Shown here: piece after piece, positions 7,227 to 14,598 of the stretch
How the letters are laid out: each line of letters begins with the position of its first letter
How positions within the stretch are numbered: the stretch's first letter is position 1
Source of the DNA: Oscillibacter sp.
Lineage (GTDB): Bacteria > Bacillota > Clostridia > Oscillospirales > Oscillospiraceae
NCBI GenBank assembly: GCA_020025475.1
Contig: JAHHSA010000034.1
Coordinates: forward strand, 1 to 15,902
Length of the DNA: 15,902 nt
Direction: 5' to 3'
The notes under the pieces: generated by a model
What the model was told of the DNA's origin: nothing
What the model saw: only the letters and a program-made list of their open reading frames with translations
Databases searched by the model: none
Translations under genes and position numbers: made by a program

Positions 7227-9101
7227 TTGAAAATTGTTCTGGTCATCGACCAATTCGACCACAGCAACAACGGAACCACCATGACAGCCCGACGATTCGC
7301 AGAACAGCTGCGCCGCCGCGGCCATACGGTCAAGGTTCTGGCCGCCGGCGCCCCGGAACCCGATAAAATCACCGTTCCAAAGCATCACATTCCCCTCTTT
7401 CAAGGGCTCATTGAGTCCCAGGGGATGTACTTTGCCCAGCCGCTGGACGAGGCCTACTATGAGGCTTTCCGTGATGCGGATGTGGTCCATTTCTATATGC
7501 CCTTCCGCTTCTGCCGCCGGGGGGAGTGCATCGCCCGGCAGATGCACATTCCCACCGTGGCAGCCTTCCACGTTCAGCCGGAGAACATCACCTCCACGCT
7601 GTACCTGGGCCGCTGCAAATGGCTCAATGAGTTCCTGTATCGCCGGTTCCGGGATACGTTCTACAACCGCTTTGACTATATCCACTGCCCCAGTCAGTTC
7701 ATTGCCGATCAGCTGACCCTCCACAATTACGGCGCGGAGTGCCGGGTCATCAGCAACGGGGTGGACAGCGCCTTTGTCCCCGCCGCAGCCCCGGTGAAGC
7801 GGACGGATCACACCTTCCGCATTTTGATGATTGGTCGTCTCTCTCAGGAGAAGCGGCAGGACCTCATTATCCAGGCCGCCGCCCTCAGCCGCCACAGCAG
7901 CGAAATCCAGCTGATTTTCGCCGGTAAGGGTCCCCGGCTGCGCCACGACCAGCGTCTGGCCCGGCACCTGCCCCGGAAGCCGGTATTTGGCTTTTACACC
8001 CAGGAGGAGCTGGTGGAACTGATTCACAGCTGCGATCTCTATGTCCACGCCAGTGACGCGGAAATTGAGGGCATTTCCTGCATGGAGGCCTTCTCCTGCG
8101 GTCTGGTTCCGGTAATCTCCGACTCTCCCCTCTCCGCCACCCACCAGTTTGCTCTGGACGAGCGGAGTCTGTTCCGTGCCGGAGACGCCCAATCCCTGGC
8201 CGAGTGCATCGACTATTGGATTGAACATCCGACGGAAAAAGCGGAGCTGGGTGAAAAATACGCCGCCTATGGCAGCGGGATGCGGGTGGAGCAGTGTGTT
8301 GCACAGGCGGAGCAAATGTACACCGATGCCATTGCTCACTGGAAGCAGTCCGGCTACCGCCGGGTGGAAGAGCCTCGGTGGAAGCGCTGGCTCCACCCTG
8401 ACGCCCAAAAGGCGGCCGCCCGCTACCGGGCCGGAAACCCCATGCGGGAGTCGGCCAAAACACTGCTTGCAAACCTGCTCTCCCCCATTCTCTTCCTGTT
8501 GGACACCATAGTCTGGGGCTGCAGCGTGGAGGGCCGGGAGCATTTGAAACAGGTGCAGGGCGGCGCAGTGACGGTGATGAACCACATTCACCCCATGGAC
8601 TGCACCATGGTGAAACTTGCCACCTTCCCCCGCCCCATTCGCTATATCAGCATGCGCAGCAACGTGGAGATCCCTTTTGCAGGCTGGCTGACCCACGCAC
8701 TGGGTGCCATTCCCCTGCCTGAAGATGTGGCAGAGCTGATGAGTCTGGAGCACCGCCTGGAAACAGGAATCCGACAAGGAGACTGGATTCACTACTACGC
8801 TGAGGGCCTTCTGGTCCGGTACCACCAGGAGGTTCGCCCCTTCCGCAAGGGGGCCTTCCTGACGGCAGTCCGCGCGGACTGCCCTGTGGTCCCCATGCGG
8901 ATCATCTGCCAGCCACCCCACGGCATTCGAAAGCTATGGCGGCACAAGCCCTTCCTCCACATCATCATCGGGGAACCGCTCTGGCGTGACCCTGCTTTGA
9001 AACAGGGGCAGGCGGTGAAGGATCTGATGGAGCGCACACACAGGTCCATTTCCGCACTGGGCACCCCCATTCCCGCGAAGAACCATAAAACAGGCGGCTG
9101 A
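7227..9101 (+). CDS. GT4 glycosyltransferase fused to a PlsC-type acyltransferase
   Basis: This 624-residue protein joins two enzymes. Residues 1 to about 375 are a GT-B fold GT4 glycosyltransferase: N-terminal acceptor domain, then ISNGVD (176-180), IGRLSQEKR (202-210) and the nucleotide-sugar EX7E motif at E279/E287 within EGISCMEAFSCG. Residues about 405-615 resemble 1-acylglycerol-3-phosphate acyltransferases: a hydrophobic stretch (412-431), the catalytic HX4D motif H453/D458 in NHIHPMD, YAEGLL (E526/G527) in place of the usual FPEG, RPFRKGAF (537-544) and VVPMRI (554-559). The fusion suggests glycolipid assembly at the membrane inner face, such as a glycosyl-diacylglycerol; this is inference. 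The start is TTG at 7227, five bases after a strong GGAGGTG; no better ATG is nearby. The gene is alone on its strand, between the aspA terminator and a shared convergent terminator. Confidence 0.88.
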   Translation: MKIVLVIDQFDHSNNGTTMTARRFAEQLRRRGHTVKVLAAGAPEPDKITVPKHHIPLFQGLIESQGMYFAQPLDEAYYEAFRDADVVHFYMPFRFCRRGECIARQMHIPTVAAFHVQPENITSTLYLGRCKWLNEFLYRRFRDTFYNRFDYIHCPSQFIADQLTLHNYGAECRVISNGVDSAFVPAAAPVKRTDHTFRILMIGRLSQEKRQDLIIQAAALSRHSSEIQLIFAGKGPRLRHDQRLARHLPRKPVFGFYTQEELVELIHSCDLYVHASDAEIEGISCMEAFSCGLVPVISDSPLSATHQFALDERSLFRAGDAQSLAECIDYWIEHPTEKAELGEKYAAYGSGMRVEQCVAQAEQMYTDAIAHWKQSGYRRVEEPRWKRWLHPDAQKAAARYRAGNPMRESAKTLLANLLSPILFLLDTIVWGCSVEGREHLKQVQGGAVTVMNHIHPMDCTMVKLATFPRPIRYISMRSNVEIPFAGWLTHALGAIPLPEDVAELMSLEHRLETGIRQGDWIHYYAEGLLVRYHQEVRPFRKGAFLTAVRADCPVVPMRIICQPPHGIRKLWRHKPFLHIIIGEPLWRDPALKQGQAVKDLMERTHRSISALGTPIPAKNHKTGG

Positions 9102-9125
9102 CGCATCAGCATCAGCCGCCTGTTT
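9088..9125. terminator. Bidirectional terminator between the convergent GT4-acyltransferase and DUF4127 genes
   Basis: A perfect 14-base-pair stem (9088-9101 with 9112-9125, ten-base loop) begins with AAA and ends with TTT, so T-rich tails follow on both strands: TGTTTCTCTC on plus and TGTTTTATGG on minus. The glycosyltransferase stop codon (9099-9101) lies within the left arm, and the DUF4127 coding region ends four bases to the right. Confidence 0.85.
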
Positions 9126-9128
9126 CTC

Positions 9129-10898
9129 TCATTGCACATAGATTCCGAATTTCTTTTTGTGAGGCTCGGTGAAGTCCCCCAGACGGATGTCCATGGCGAT
9201 CTCAAAGGCACGGTCCCAGGGGAAACGGTAGTTGGAAAGCTCAATGCCACCCCACCCCGCCTCGGTGTAGGGGGCCAGGGAAACAATAAAATTGCTTCGT
9301 TCCAGATTTTTGATCAGCGGCCGAACTGCGGTATTCATAGCGGCCGCCAGCCGGACGGTGTAATCCTCAATATCGCCCTTGGGATTCCAGAAGTTATCCG
9401 GGTTGCCGCCCTGCTCCTGCACGTAGGCCAGAAGCTCCGGCCGGACCACATGCTTGTACGCAAAATCCTTCAGCACACTGTCCGCCAAGGTGCGGGCAAA
9501 GGCCCGCTCAGTGGACTCTGTCTGCTTCCCAGTCTCCAAAAAAGCCAGCCGGGCTGCACCATGGCTCAGTGCCGTCCCGGAGACGATGGCCATATCCAGG
9601 AAACCGGAGTAACTCAGCAGCCAGCCCAGATCCACCTCTTTGGTCAGCGTCTCGTGGAAGGCAGTGCCATAGCGGCCGTTTCCGGCGTCTACCAGGGTCA
9701 CTGGAATGTGGTCTTTCCGGTACTGCTTCAAATCTGCCAGCAAGGCACCGTAATAGTCCGTCCGTTTGCTCTCATCGGCAGGCTGGGTCAGCACCAGCAC
9801 CGCCATATCGGGCCGTTCCTCTGTCTCCGCCAGGCGGAAGAATGCCAGATGGTCGTCCATGATCTTCTGAAGGGGCTGGAAGTCATAGGCGCAGGCGGCC
9901 TCCTGCTGCATATCCCCATAATACCGGACCGTCACGCCAGCTCCCTGCCAGTGCGTCTCCTCCAAATAGAGCTTTGCCACCGCCTTGAAGGCCAGATCGT
10001 CCACGCCGGAGAGCAGGGCATCACCAGTGCGCAGACGGCTGCGCAGGAAGGCAATCTCATTTTTCTGGATGCACTCCTCTGCAGAGGAGTCGTCAATGCC
10101 GATGAGCATCCGAAAGTTTTCAAAGCCGGGGCCCGACAGCACTGTCTGTACCCGGTCGGTCAGCTCCAGCTTGCGGCTGCGGGCAGAGAGGTACTCTTCC
10201 ACCTCGCCGTCACGCAGGCCGAAGTCCGCTGGGGCGATGGGCTGACCATCCTTTCCCAGAGGATAGGTCTCCTCCAGGCGGGAGAGCGTCAGCGACTCAC
10301 CGGACAGGTCCGGGCGGCCCAGGATGCCGTAGTCCCGGAGCGCGTTATAGCCTGCTAGATCCCAGTGCTGATAACCCACGGTGGGGGCCAGACGCATGAC
10401 GCTGTCCAGCAGCCAAACCTCATTGTTCTCATCAGCGGCCAGGGTGGTGAGCAGCAGATCCACCGCCTCAAACTCCGTGAGGACAGTGCCGTCGGGCAGC
10501 GCAATGTCCTCATGATCTGCCATTGCCCGGGAGTTTACCAGACCACCAGAGAGCAGCTGGTCCAGAAACAGCACATACCGGTCACAGCCTGCAGCTTCTT
10601 GATCCAGCACCCACTGTAACTGGGCACCCCGGTCGCCGTACTGAGTGCCGTTGGCGTTGGTTGGCTGGTCATTGAGCCGGGTGCGGAACAGATCCGGCTC
10701 CGGCATCGTCAGCTGATAACCCAGGGACTCCGCCAGATACACCACCCGCTCCCAGTTGTCTGGCCGATCATCCAGAGGCACATAGGCGATGGTCTCCTCC
10801 TCTGCAGCTGGTTCCTGTGTCAGCGGTTCGGTGGACTGTACACCGCAGCCGGTGAGCATCGTCAGCGCTAAAATCAGGGGCAAAAGTCTCTTTTTCAC
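9129..10898 (-). CDS. DUF4127 family lipoprotein
   Basis: The 589-residue product begins with a lipoprotein signal peptide: KKR, a hydrophobic core and the lipobox LTGC with lipidated C18, so it should be tethered to the outer face of the membrane. The body starts with the DUF4127 hallmark IAYVPLDDRPDNWE (37-50) and continues with family-like segments YVLFLDQLLSGGLVNSR (108-124), IGIDDSSAEE, a central DAGNGRYG and SGTALSHGAARL, and a C-terminal WGGIELSNYRFPWDRAFE. The function of the family is unknown to me, and I assign none. The start is GTG at 10898, seven bases after AAAGGA; an ATG five bases upstream is out of frame. It lies only 20 bases downstream of the ybaB terminator hairpin, which leaves little room for its own promoter, so it may depend on read-through. 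Confidence 0.85.
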   Translation of the reverse strand: MKKRLLPLILALTMLTGCGVQSTEPLTQEPAAEEETIAYVPLDDRPDNWERVVYLAESLGYQLTMPEPDLFRTRLNDQPTNANGTQYGDRGAQLQWVLDQEAAGCDRYVLFLDQLLSGGLVNSRAMADHEDIALPDGTVLTEFEAVDLLLTTLAADENNEVWLLDSVMRLAPTVGYQHWDLAGYNALRDYGILGRPDLSGESLTLSRLEETYPLGKDGQPIAPADFGLRDGEVEEYLSARSRKLELTDRVQTVLSGPGFENFRMLIGIDDSSAEECIQKNEIAFLRSRLRTGDALLSGVDDLAFKAVAKLYLEETHWQGAGVTVRYYGDMQQEAACAYDFQPLQKIMDDHLAFFRLAETEERPDMAVLVLTQPADESKRTDYYGALLADLKQYRKDHIPVTLVDAGNGRYGTAFHETLTKEVDLGWLLSYSGFLDMAIVSGTALSHGAARLAFLETGKQTESTERAFARTLADSVLKDFAYKHVVRPELLAYVQEQGGNPDNFWNPKGDIEDYTVRLAAAMNTAVRPLIKNLERSNFIVSLAPYTEAGWGGIELSNYRFPWDRAFEIAMDIRLGDFTEPHKKKFGIYVQ

Positions 10899-10918
10899 TG
10901 CATTTTCCTTTCTGATTT

Positions 10919-10945
10919 GAAAATAAGCGGAGCCGAAGCTCCGCT
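10919..10945 (-). terminator. Terminator after ybaB (UUCG tetraloop hairpin)
   Basis: A perfect eight-base-pair stem (10926-10933 with 10938-10945) is capped on the minus strand by the very stable TTCG tetraloop and followed by TATTTTC. It lies 14 bases after the ybaB stop codon and about 27 bases before the DUF4127 start. Confidence 0.85.
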
Positions 10946-10959
10946 CATTGTCGCATCTC

Positions 10960-11322
10960 TTACAGGCCGAAAGCGCCCAGATTCAAACCGCCGGTCAGGC
11001 TGTTCATGCCGTTCTCCATGGCCTCGTCAGCCTGGCGAATGGCCTCGTTCACCGCGGAAATCACCAGATCCTGGAGCATCTCCACATCCTCGGGGTCCAC
11101 AGCCTCTGGCTTGATGTTCAGGGACACCACTTCCTTCTTGCCGTTGACCTTGACTTCGACCACGCCGCCGCCCACGCTGGCGGTGAACTCCTGGGCCTCC
11201 ACGGCCTCCTGGGTCTCGGTCATCTTCTGCTGCATCTCAGCAATCTTTGCCTGCATCTCGGCCTGGCGCTGTGCGCCGGAGGCCTTGCCGTTGGTGAATC
11301 CACGACGTGCACTGTAACCCAT
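10960..11322 (-). CDS. ybaB: YbaB/EbfC family nucleoid-associated protein
   Basis: The 120-residue protein has the family layout: a Gln/Met-rich amphipathic helix (18-47), then VGGGVVEVKVNGKKEVVSLNI (50-70) forming the central sheet, PEAVDPEDVEMLQDLVISAVNEAIRQAD (72-99), and the C-terminal MNSLTGGLNLGAFGL tail typical of Firmicutes members. These small dimers bind DNA and coat the nucleoid. It lies 60 bases downstream of dnaX in the same direction, the canonical order. A strong AAAGGAGAT precedes the ATG at 11322. recR, the usual next gene, is absent. The N-terminus (GYSARRGFTNGKASG) differs from the short Met-rich start common in the family. Confidence 0.93.
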   Translation of the reverse strand: MGYSARRGFTNGKASGAQRQAEMQAKIAEMQQKMTETQEAVEAQEFTASVGGGVVEVKVNGKKEVVSLNIKPEAVDPEDVEMLQDLVISAVNEAIRQADEAMENGMNSLTGGLNLGAFGL

Positions 11323-11382
11323 AGTAAAAATCTCCTTTAATGTTAAAATGTCGCGCGATTGAAACGCCTTCCAGAAGGCTGT

Positions 11383-13239
11383 TTACCGAATCGTCACATT
11401 GTCGAACTGACTGCCGAATTTCAGCAGGTTCTTGAAGTTGTCCTCCGGAGAGACCTTGGGAGGCTCACCGGTGCGGAAGCTGATGCGAGCGGTGGTGCCG
11501 GTTGCTTTGGCAATCTCCGCCGTCAGAACCCCCTTGACCCGGTCGTTGTCCAGGCGGCCCACGGTGATATCATCAGGGGCATACACCGTCACCAGATCGC
11601 CCTCCAGCACTCCCATGCACATTTCCAGGAAGGCCCGGTTCATGGGGGGCAGCTGGGGCTTGGCGGCAGCGACTACATTTCGCCACCAGCTGCTGTCCAG
11701 ATTCGCCCTCTCCGCGGCAGGGCCGGCAGGGGCAGGCCGGGGAATGGCGGTGCCATCCGACGCTGGACGGACCGGTGCGGGGATTTCCCCAGCAGGCACA
11801 GCGTCCGCTGTGGAAGCTCCCGTGGAAGCAGGTGCAGATGCCTTTTCAGGCTTTGCAAACTCTTCCGGAATGTCAAAGACCCGGACACCAGGTTCCTCCC
11901 GCATGGGAGGCTCCTCCGGAAGTGGTGGCTCTTCCCAAGGGGGGCGGTCCTCCACCGGTATCTCCGGCTCCGCAGACTGAGGTACCGGCGCAGTTGCTGA
12001 GGCAGGCTGCTCCTCACGCCGGGCAGGTGCTGCCACAGGCTCGTCCCCGGCAGGACGCTCCTTCTGCATTCGCACGGATTTCGCAGGCGGGGCGGGGCGG
12101 GCTGCCACGCCTCCCTCTTCCAGCAGCGCAACGCGGGCTTCCAGAGCCGTCAGGTCCCCGGAGAGAGATTCATCGCACATCCGCAGCAGGCATAGCTCCG
12201 CATCCGTGCGGCGGTTGGTGCTGGCATACAAATCCGCTGTAGTCTTTTGCAGGGTAGACGCCAGAAACAGCAGCCTCCGGCTGCTGGCATCCAAACGGTC
12301 CAGCACTGCGGCGTCATAGCCGCCGGAGAGTAAAGCTTCACCGCCCCGAGGTGCAGTACGCCGCAGAAGCAGGTCCCGGGTCAGCGTGGAGAGCTCGCCC
12401 AGCACTGCGCCCACGTCCTTACCGTCGGCATAGAGCCGGTCCAGCAGCAGCAGAGCGCTCTGGGCATCCCGATTCAAAATATGTTCCATCAGCTGGGCGG
12501 TCTGCAGATTGCCGGCGAGACCCAGTACGTCCAGCACCGCATTGGCGTCAATGGTACCCCCGGTAGCCGCGCACTGATCCAGCAGGCTCAGACCGTCTCG
12601 CAGGGCACCATCCGCCAGTCGGCTCAAAAGCTCTGCGCCATCCGGCCGCAGATCAATGCCCTCCTGGCTGGCCACATAGCCAAGCCGCTGGGCTATATCA
12701 TGGGGCTGAATGCGTTTAAAGGAATAACGCTGGCAGCGGGAGAGAATAGTGGCGGGGACCTTGTGGAGCTCTGTAGTCGCCAGGATGAACATCAGGTGCT
12801 CCGGCGGCTCCTCCAAAATCTTGAGCAGCGCATTGAAGGCAGGGACAGAGAGCATATGGACCTCGTCCACGATGTAGACCCGCTTCTTCACATGGGCGGG
12901 GGAGTAAATGGCCTCATCCCGGAGGGCACGAACCTGATCGACGCCGTTGTTGGAAGCTGCATCCAGTTCCAGCACATCCAGGAAGTTTCCGCTCTCAATG
13001 CCCAGGCAGGAAGGGCAGCAGTTGCAGGGATCGCCGTTGACCGGGTGTTCGCAGTTGACTGCCTTGGCCAGAATCTTGGCGCAAGTTGTCTTGCCGGTGC
13101 CCCGTGTGCCGGTGAAGAGATAGGCATGGGACGTGCGGCCCTCCGCCACCTGCCGCTGCAGAGTCTCTGTGATATGGGACTGGCCGATGACGTCAGAAAA
13201 CGCCTTGGGCCGCCATTTGCGATATAGCGCCTGGTACAT
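11383..13239 (-). CDS. dnaX: DNA polymerase III subunits gamma/tau
   Basis: This clamp-loader ATPase has 618 residues. Domain I (1 to about 170) carries Walker A GTRGTGKT (44-51), a zinc module with C63, C72, C75 and C78, Walker B VYIVDEVHML with D125/E126, and the SRC motif with arginine finger R168. Domains II and III run to about 365. A proline- and glutamate-rich linker follows (about 385-510, with PPWEEPPLPEEPPMREEP), then a tau-like C-terminal domain (about 520-600) with SSWWRNVVAAAKPQLPPM. The architecture is that of a full-length tau. The ATG at 13239 has GGGGAGG upstream. The gene lies directly downstream of the SRP RNA gene and upstream of ybaB. I see no obvious need for a separate short gamma form. 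Confidence 0.97.
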   Translation of the reverse strand: MYQALYRKWRPKAFSDVIGQSHITETLQRQVAEGRTSHAYLFTGTRGTGKTTCAKILAKAVNCEHPVNGDPCNCCPSCLGIESGNFLDVLELDAASNNGVDQVRALRDEAIYSPAHVKKRVYIVDEVHMLSVPAFNALLKILEEPPEHLMFILATTELHKVPATILSRCQRYSFKRIQPHDIAQRLGYVASQEGIDLRPDGAELLSRLADGALRDGLSLLDQCAATGGTIDANAVLDVLGLAGNLQTAQLMEHILNRDAQSALLLLDRLYADGKDVGAVLGELSTLTRDLLLRRTAPRGGEALLSGGYDAAVLDRLDASSRRLLFLASTLQKTTADLYASTNRRTDAELCLLRMCDESLSGDLTALEARVALLEEGGVAARPAPPAKSVRMQKERPAGDEPVAAPARREEQPASATAPVPQSAEPEIPVEDRPPWEEPPLPEEPPMREEPGVRVFDIPEEFAKPEKASAPASTGASTADAVPAGEIPAPVRPASDGTAIPRPAPAGPAAERANLDSSWWRNVVAAAKPQLPPMNRAFLEMCMGVLEGDLVTVYAPDDITVGRLDNDRVKGVLTAEIAKATGTTARISFRTGEPPKVSPEDNFKNLLKFGSQFDNVTIR

Positions 13240-13301
13240 GCTATTCCTCCCCGGTTCCCAGTGCTTCGATCAAAAAAATGGACCGATTTTTTGAACAAAG
13301 C

Positions 13302-13457
13302 AAAAAATCAGTCCTCCGTATACAGCTGCGGAACCGGCGCCCTCGCGGCACATGGAAAATCCCGCTTAATGCTGCTCGGTTCCCCGCCTGACATGATTTG
13401 CGGGCATCCATTGCGCGAGACCGGCTCCGCAGCTGTATGCGGAGGACTTTTCATAAC
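13302..13457 (-). ncRNA. ffs: Signal recognition particle RNA, small bacterial type
   Basis: The 13311-13447 segment folds end to end into one long hairpin: GTCCTCCG at the 5' end pairs with CGGAGGAC at the 3' end, followed by matching ACAGCTGCGGA and CCGG blocks. The apical domain has the universal Ffh-binding elements: ATGTCAGG (minus strand of 13387-13394), a CGG-GGAA-CCG tip with a GGAA tetraloop, and GAGCAGCATTAAGC (13364-13377). A T run at 13302-13307 follows the helix and should end transcription. The 5' and 3' ends pair directly with no room for an Alu domain, so this is the short 4.5S-like form of about 140-155 bases. SRP RNA with Ffh directs membrane protein targeting. The exact ends are estimates. 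Confidence 0.95.
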
Positions 13458-13463
13458 TTGTTT

Positions 13464-13492
13464 ATCTTACTATAGAATTCCCGGTTTGGCAA
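13464..13492 (-). promoter_or_regulatory. Promoter of the SRP RNA gene
   Basis: On the minus strand TTGCCA (13487-13492) and TAAGAT (13464-13469) are separated by 17 bases, with the start predicted near 13457, about ten bases before the SRP helix. A nearby TATAGT overlaps the spacer but lacks a properly placed -35. dnaX has no clear promoter of its own in the 60 bases after ffs, so read-through from here may supply it. Confidence 0.7.
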
Positions 13493-13624
13493 CTACAAAA
13501 TCTGTTTTTTCTAAAATTTTCGCCGCTGGAAAACGGTGTGGGACTATGTGCAGGGCGGCAGGAGCCGTGCTCATGTCGACACGCCCGTTTTCAAGCGCTG
13601 AAATGGGAAAACGATGTGGAGGCT

Positions 13625-13647
13625 CTTCGCGCCGCGGAGGCGCGAAG
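13625..13647 (-). other. GC-rich hairpin downstream of spo0A
   Basis: A perfect nine-base-pair stem (13625-13633 with 13639-13647, five-base loop) lies about 40 bases after the spo0A stop. No T run follows on the minus strand, so a terminator role is doubtful. It is the best candidate for a spo0A transcript end. The remainder of 13493-13685 holds no gene that I can support. Confidence 0.4.
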
Positions 13648-13685
13648 GTTCTCCTTGCTTGTGGCAGTCAGCGCTGACACGAGCC

Positions 13686-14450
13686 TCAGGTGCGCAAGGC
13701 CCGATCCTGCTTCTCTGCCAGAACCAGTCTGTCCGCAATCATAGCGATGAACTCCGAGTTTGTTGGCTTTCCCTTCGTGTTGCTGACGGTGTAGCCGAAG
13801 TACTTTTGAAGCGTCTCCAAATCTCCCCGGTCCCATGCCACCTCAATGGCGTGACGAATCGCACGCTCCACCCTGGAGGGAGTGGTATCAAATCGACGAG
13901 CCACTTCCGGATAGAGGACCTTCGTCACAGCATTGATGACTTCCATATCATCTACAGCAATCATGATGGCCTCACGCAAATATTGGTAACCCTTGATGTG
14001 GGCCGGGACGCCGATCTCGTGGATAACCGCCGTCACCAGATTTTTCAGAGCGCCATCTTCCGCAGGAGTCGCTCTGCACTCAATAAATACCGCGTGCATC
14101 CGCTCCAGCAGAGCGTCCAACTCGCATGGCTTGGGCAGAAAGTAGCTCACCCCAAGCTCTCCCGCCTCCGCCAGGACCCGATCACCGCAAAATGCGGAGA
14201 GCAGAATCACCTTGGGACTGTAATCGCCCTGCTTCCGGATACGGCGCAGTACACTCAGCCCATCCAGCCCCGGCAAAACAGCATCCATCACTACCAGGTC
14301 CGGTTTCTCCTGCTCGATCAACTGTAAAGCTTCCAATCCACCCCCTGTGGAGCCCACCATGGTAAACTCCTCTGTCTCTTCCATTGCCGCACTCAGCATC
14401 GTGCGGAATTCTTCATTGGCATCAGCCAGCAATACAGTTTTCCTTTCCAT
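13686..14450 (-). CDS. spo0A: Sporulation master response regulator Spo0A
   Basis: Spo0A is the phosphorelay-activated transcription factor that commits cells to sporulation. The 254-residue product has an N-terminal receiver (1 to about 122) with D10, phosphoacceptor D56 in VVMDAVLPGLDGL, S85 in LLSAF and K107 in LPKPC. A short linker leads to the effector domain (about 135-254) with the near-invariant VTAVIHEIGVPAHIKGYQYL, the recognition helix TTPSRVERAIRHAIEVAW (189-206), and FGYTVSNTKGKPTNSEFIAMIAD (218-240). The second residue of the acidic pocket is Ala11 instead of Asp (LLADANEEF). The ATG at 14450 aligns with the B. subtilis start; an in-frame TTG eight codons upstream adds nothing conserved. 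It is flanked by a small lipoprotein gene, not the spoIVB seen upstream in many clostridia and bacilli. Confidence 0.97.
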   Translation of the reverse strand: MERKTVLLADANEEFRTMLSAAMEETEEFTMVGSTGGGLEALQLIEQEKPDLVVMDAVLPGLDGLSVLRRIRKQGDYSPKVILLSAFCGDRVLAEAGELGVSYFLPKPCELDALLERMHAVFIECRATPAEDGALKNLVTAVIHEIGVPAHIKGYQYLREAIMIAVDDMEVINAVTKVLYPEVARRFDTTPSRVERAIRHAIEVAWDRGDLETLQKYFGYTVSNTKGKPTNSEFIAMIADRLVLAEKQDRALRT

Positions 14451-14484
14451 GCTTTTCCATGTCCTTTTCCACAAATTTTCGATT

Positions 14485-14491
14485 TGCGACA
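14485..14491 (-). promoter_or_regulatory. Possible second 0A box near the spo0A start
   Basis: TGTCGCA on the minus strand differs from the 0A-box consensus TGTCGAA at one position. It lies downstream of the predicted transcription start, about 35 bases before the ATG. A single seven-base near-match is weak evidence. Confidence 0.25.
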
Positions 14492-14522
14492 GATTACCGA
14501 GTCATCAAATCCTGCCTGCTAT

Positions 14523-14551
14523 AAATTACCATAATTTTACACCCTTTTCAA
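14523..14551 (-). promoter_or_regulatory. Probable promoter of spo0A
   Basis: On the minus strand TTGAAA (14546-14551) and TAATTT (14523-14528) are separated by 17 bases. The start would be near 14516, about 66 bases before the ATG. A partial sigma-H-like -35 (GCAGGATTT) lies just downstream but has no properly spaced GAAT -10. Confidence 0.5.
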
Positions 14552-14581
14552 GGAAACCCCCGGAAATAAAGTCTAAAAAAG

Positions 14582-14588
14582 TTCGACA
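14582..14588 (-). promoter_or_regulatory. Exact 0A box upstream of spo0A
   Basis: The minus strand reads TGTCGAA, the exact core consensus bound by phosphorylated Spo0A, in a T/A-rich setting. It lies 30 bases upstream of the predicted spo0A -35, about 65-72 bases before the predicted start. Spo0A controls its own gene in Bacillus, so autoregulation here is the natural reading. Confidence 0.6.
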
Positions 14589-14598
14589 TTTTTCACGG

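Noticed and set aside
7104..8921. 605-codon minus-strand reading frame opposite the glycosyltransferase
   Set aside because: The plus strand carries the GT4 and acyltransferase motifs. The minus frame has no family features and crosses the promoter-leader region.
13311..13447. Long inverted repeat that could suggest a transposon end or attachment site
   Set aside because: It is fully explained as the SRP RNA helix with the conserved apical domain.
13574..13581. TGTCGACA, one mismatch from a 0A box on each strand
   Set aside because: It lies downstream of spo0A, far from any predicted promoter, and is a single short near-match.
13261..13677. 138-codon plus-strand reading frame
   Set aside because: It crosses the SRP RNA gene in antisense, contains its palindromic arms and has no plausible product.
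14476..14516. Sigma-H promoter for spo0A
   Set aside because: GCAGGATTT resembles a sigma-H -35, but no GAAT -10 follows at 11-12 bases.
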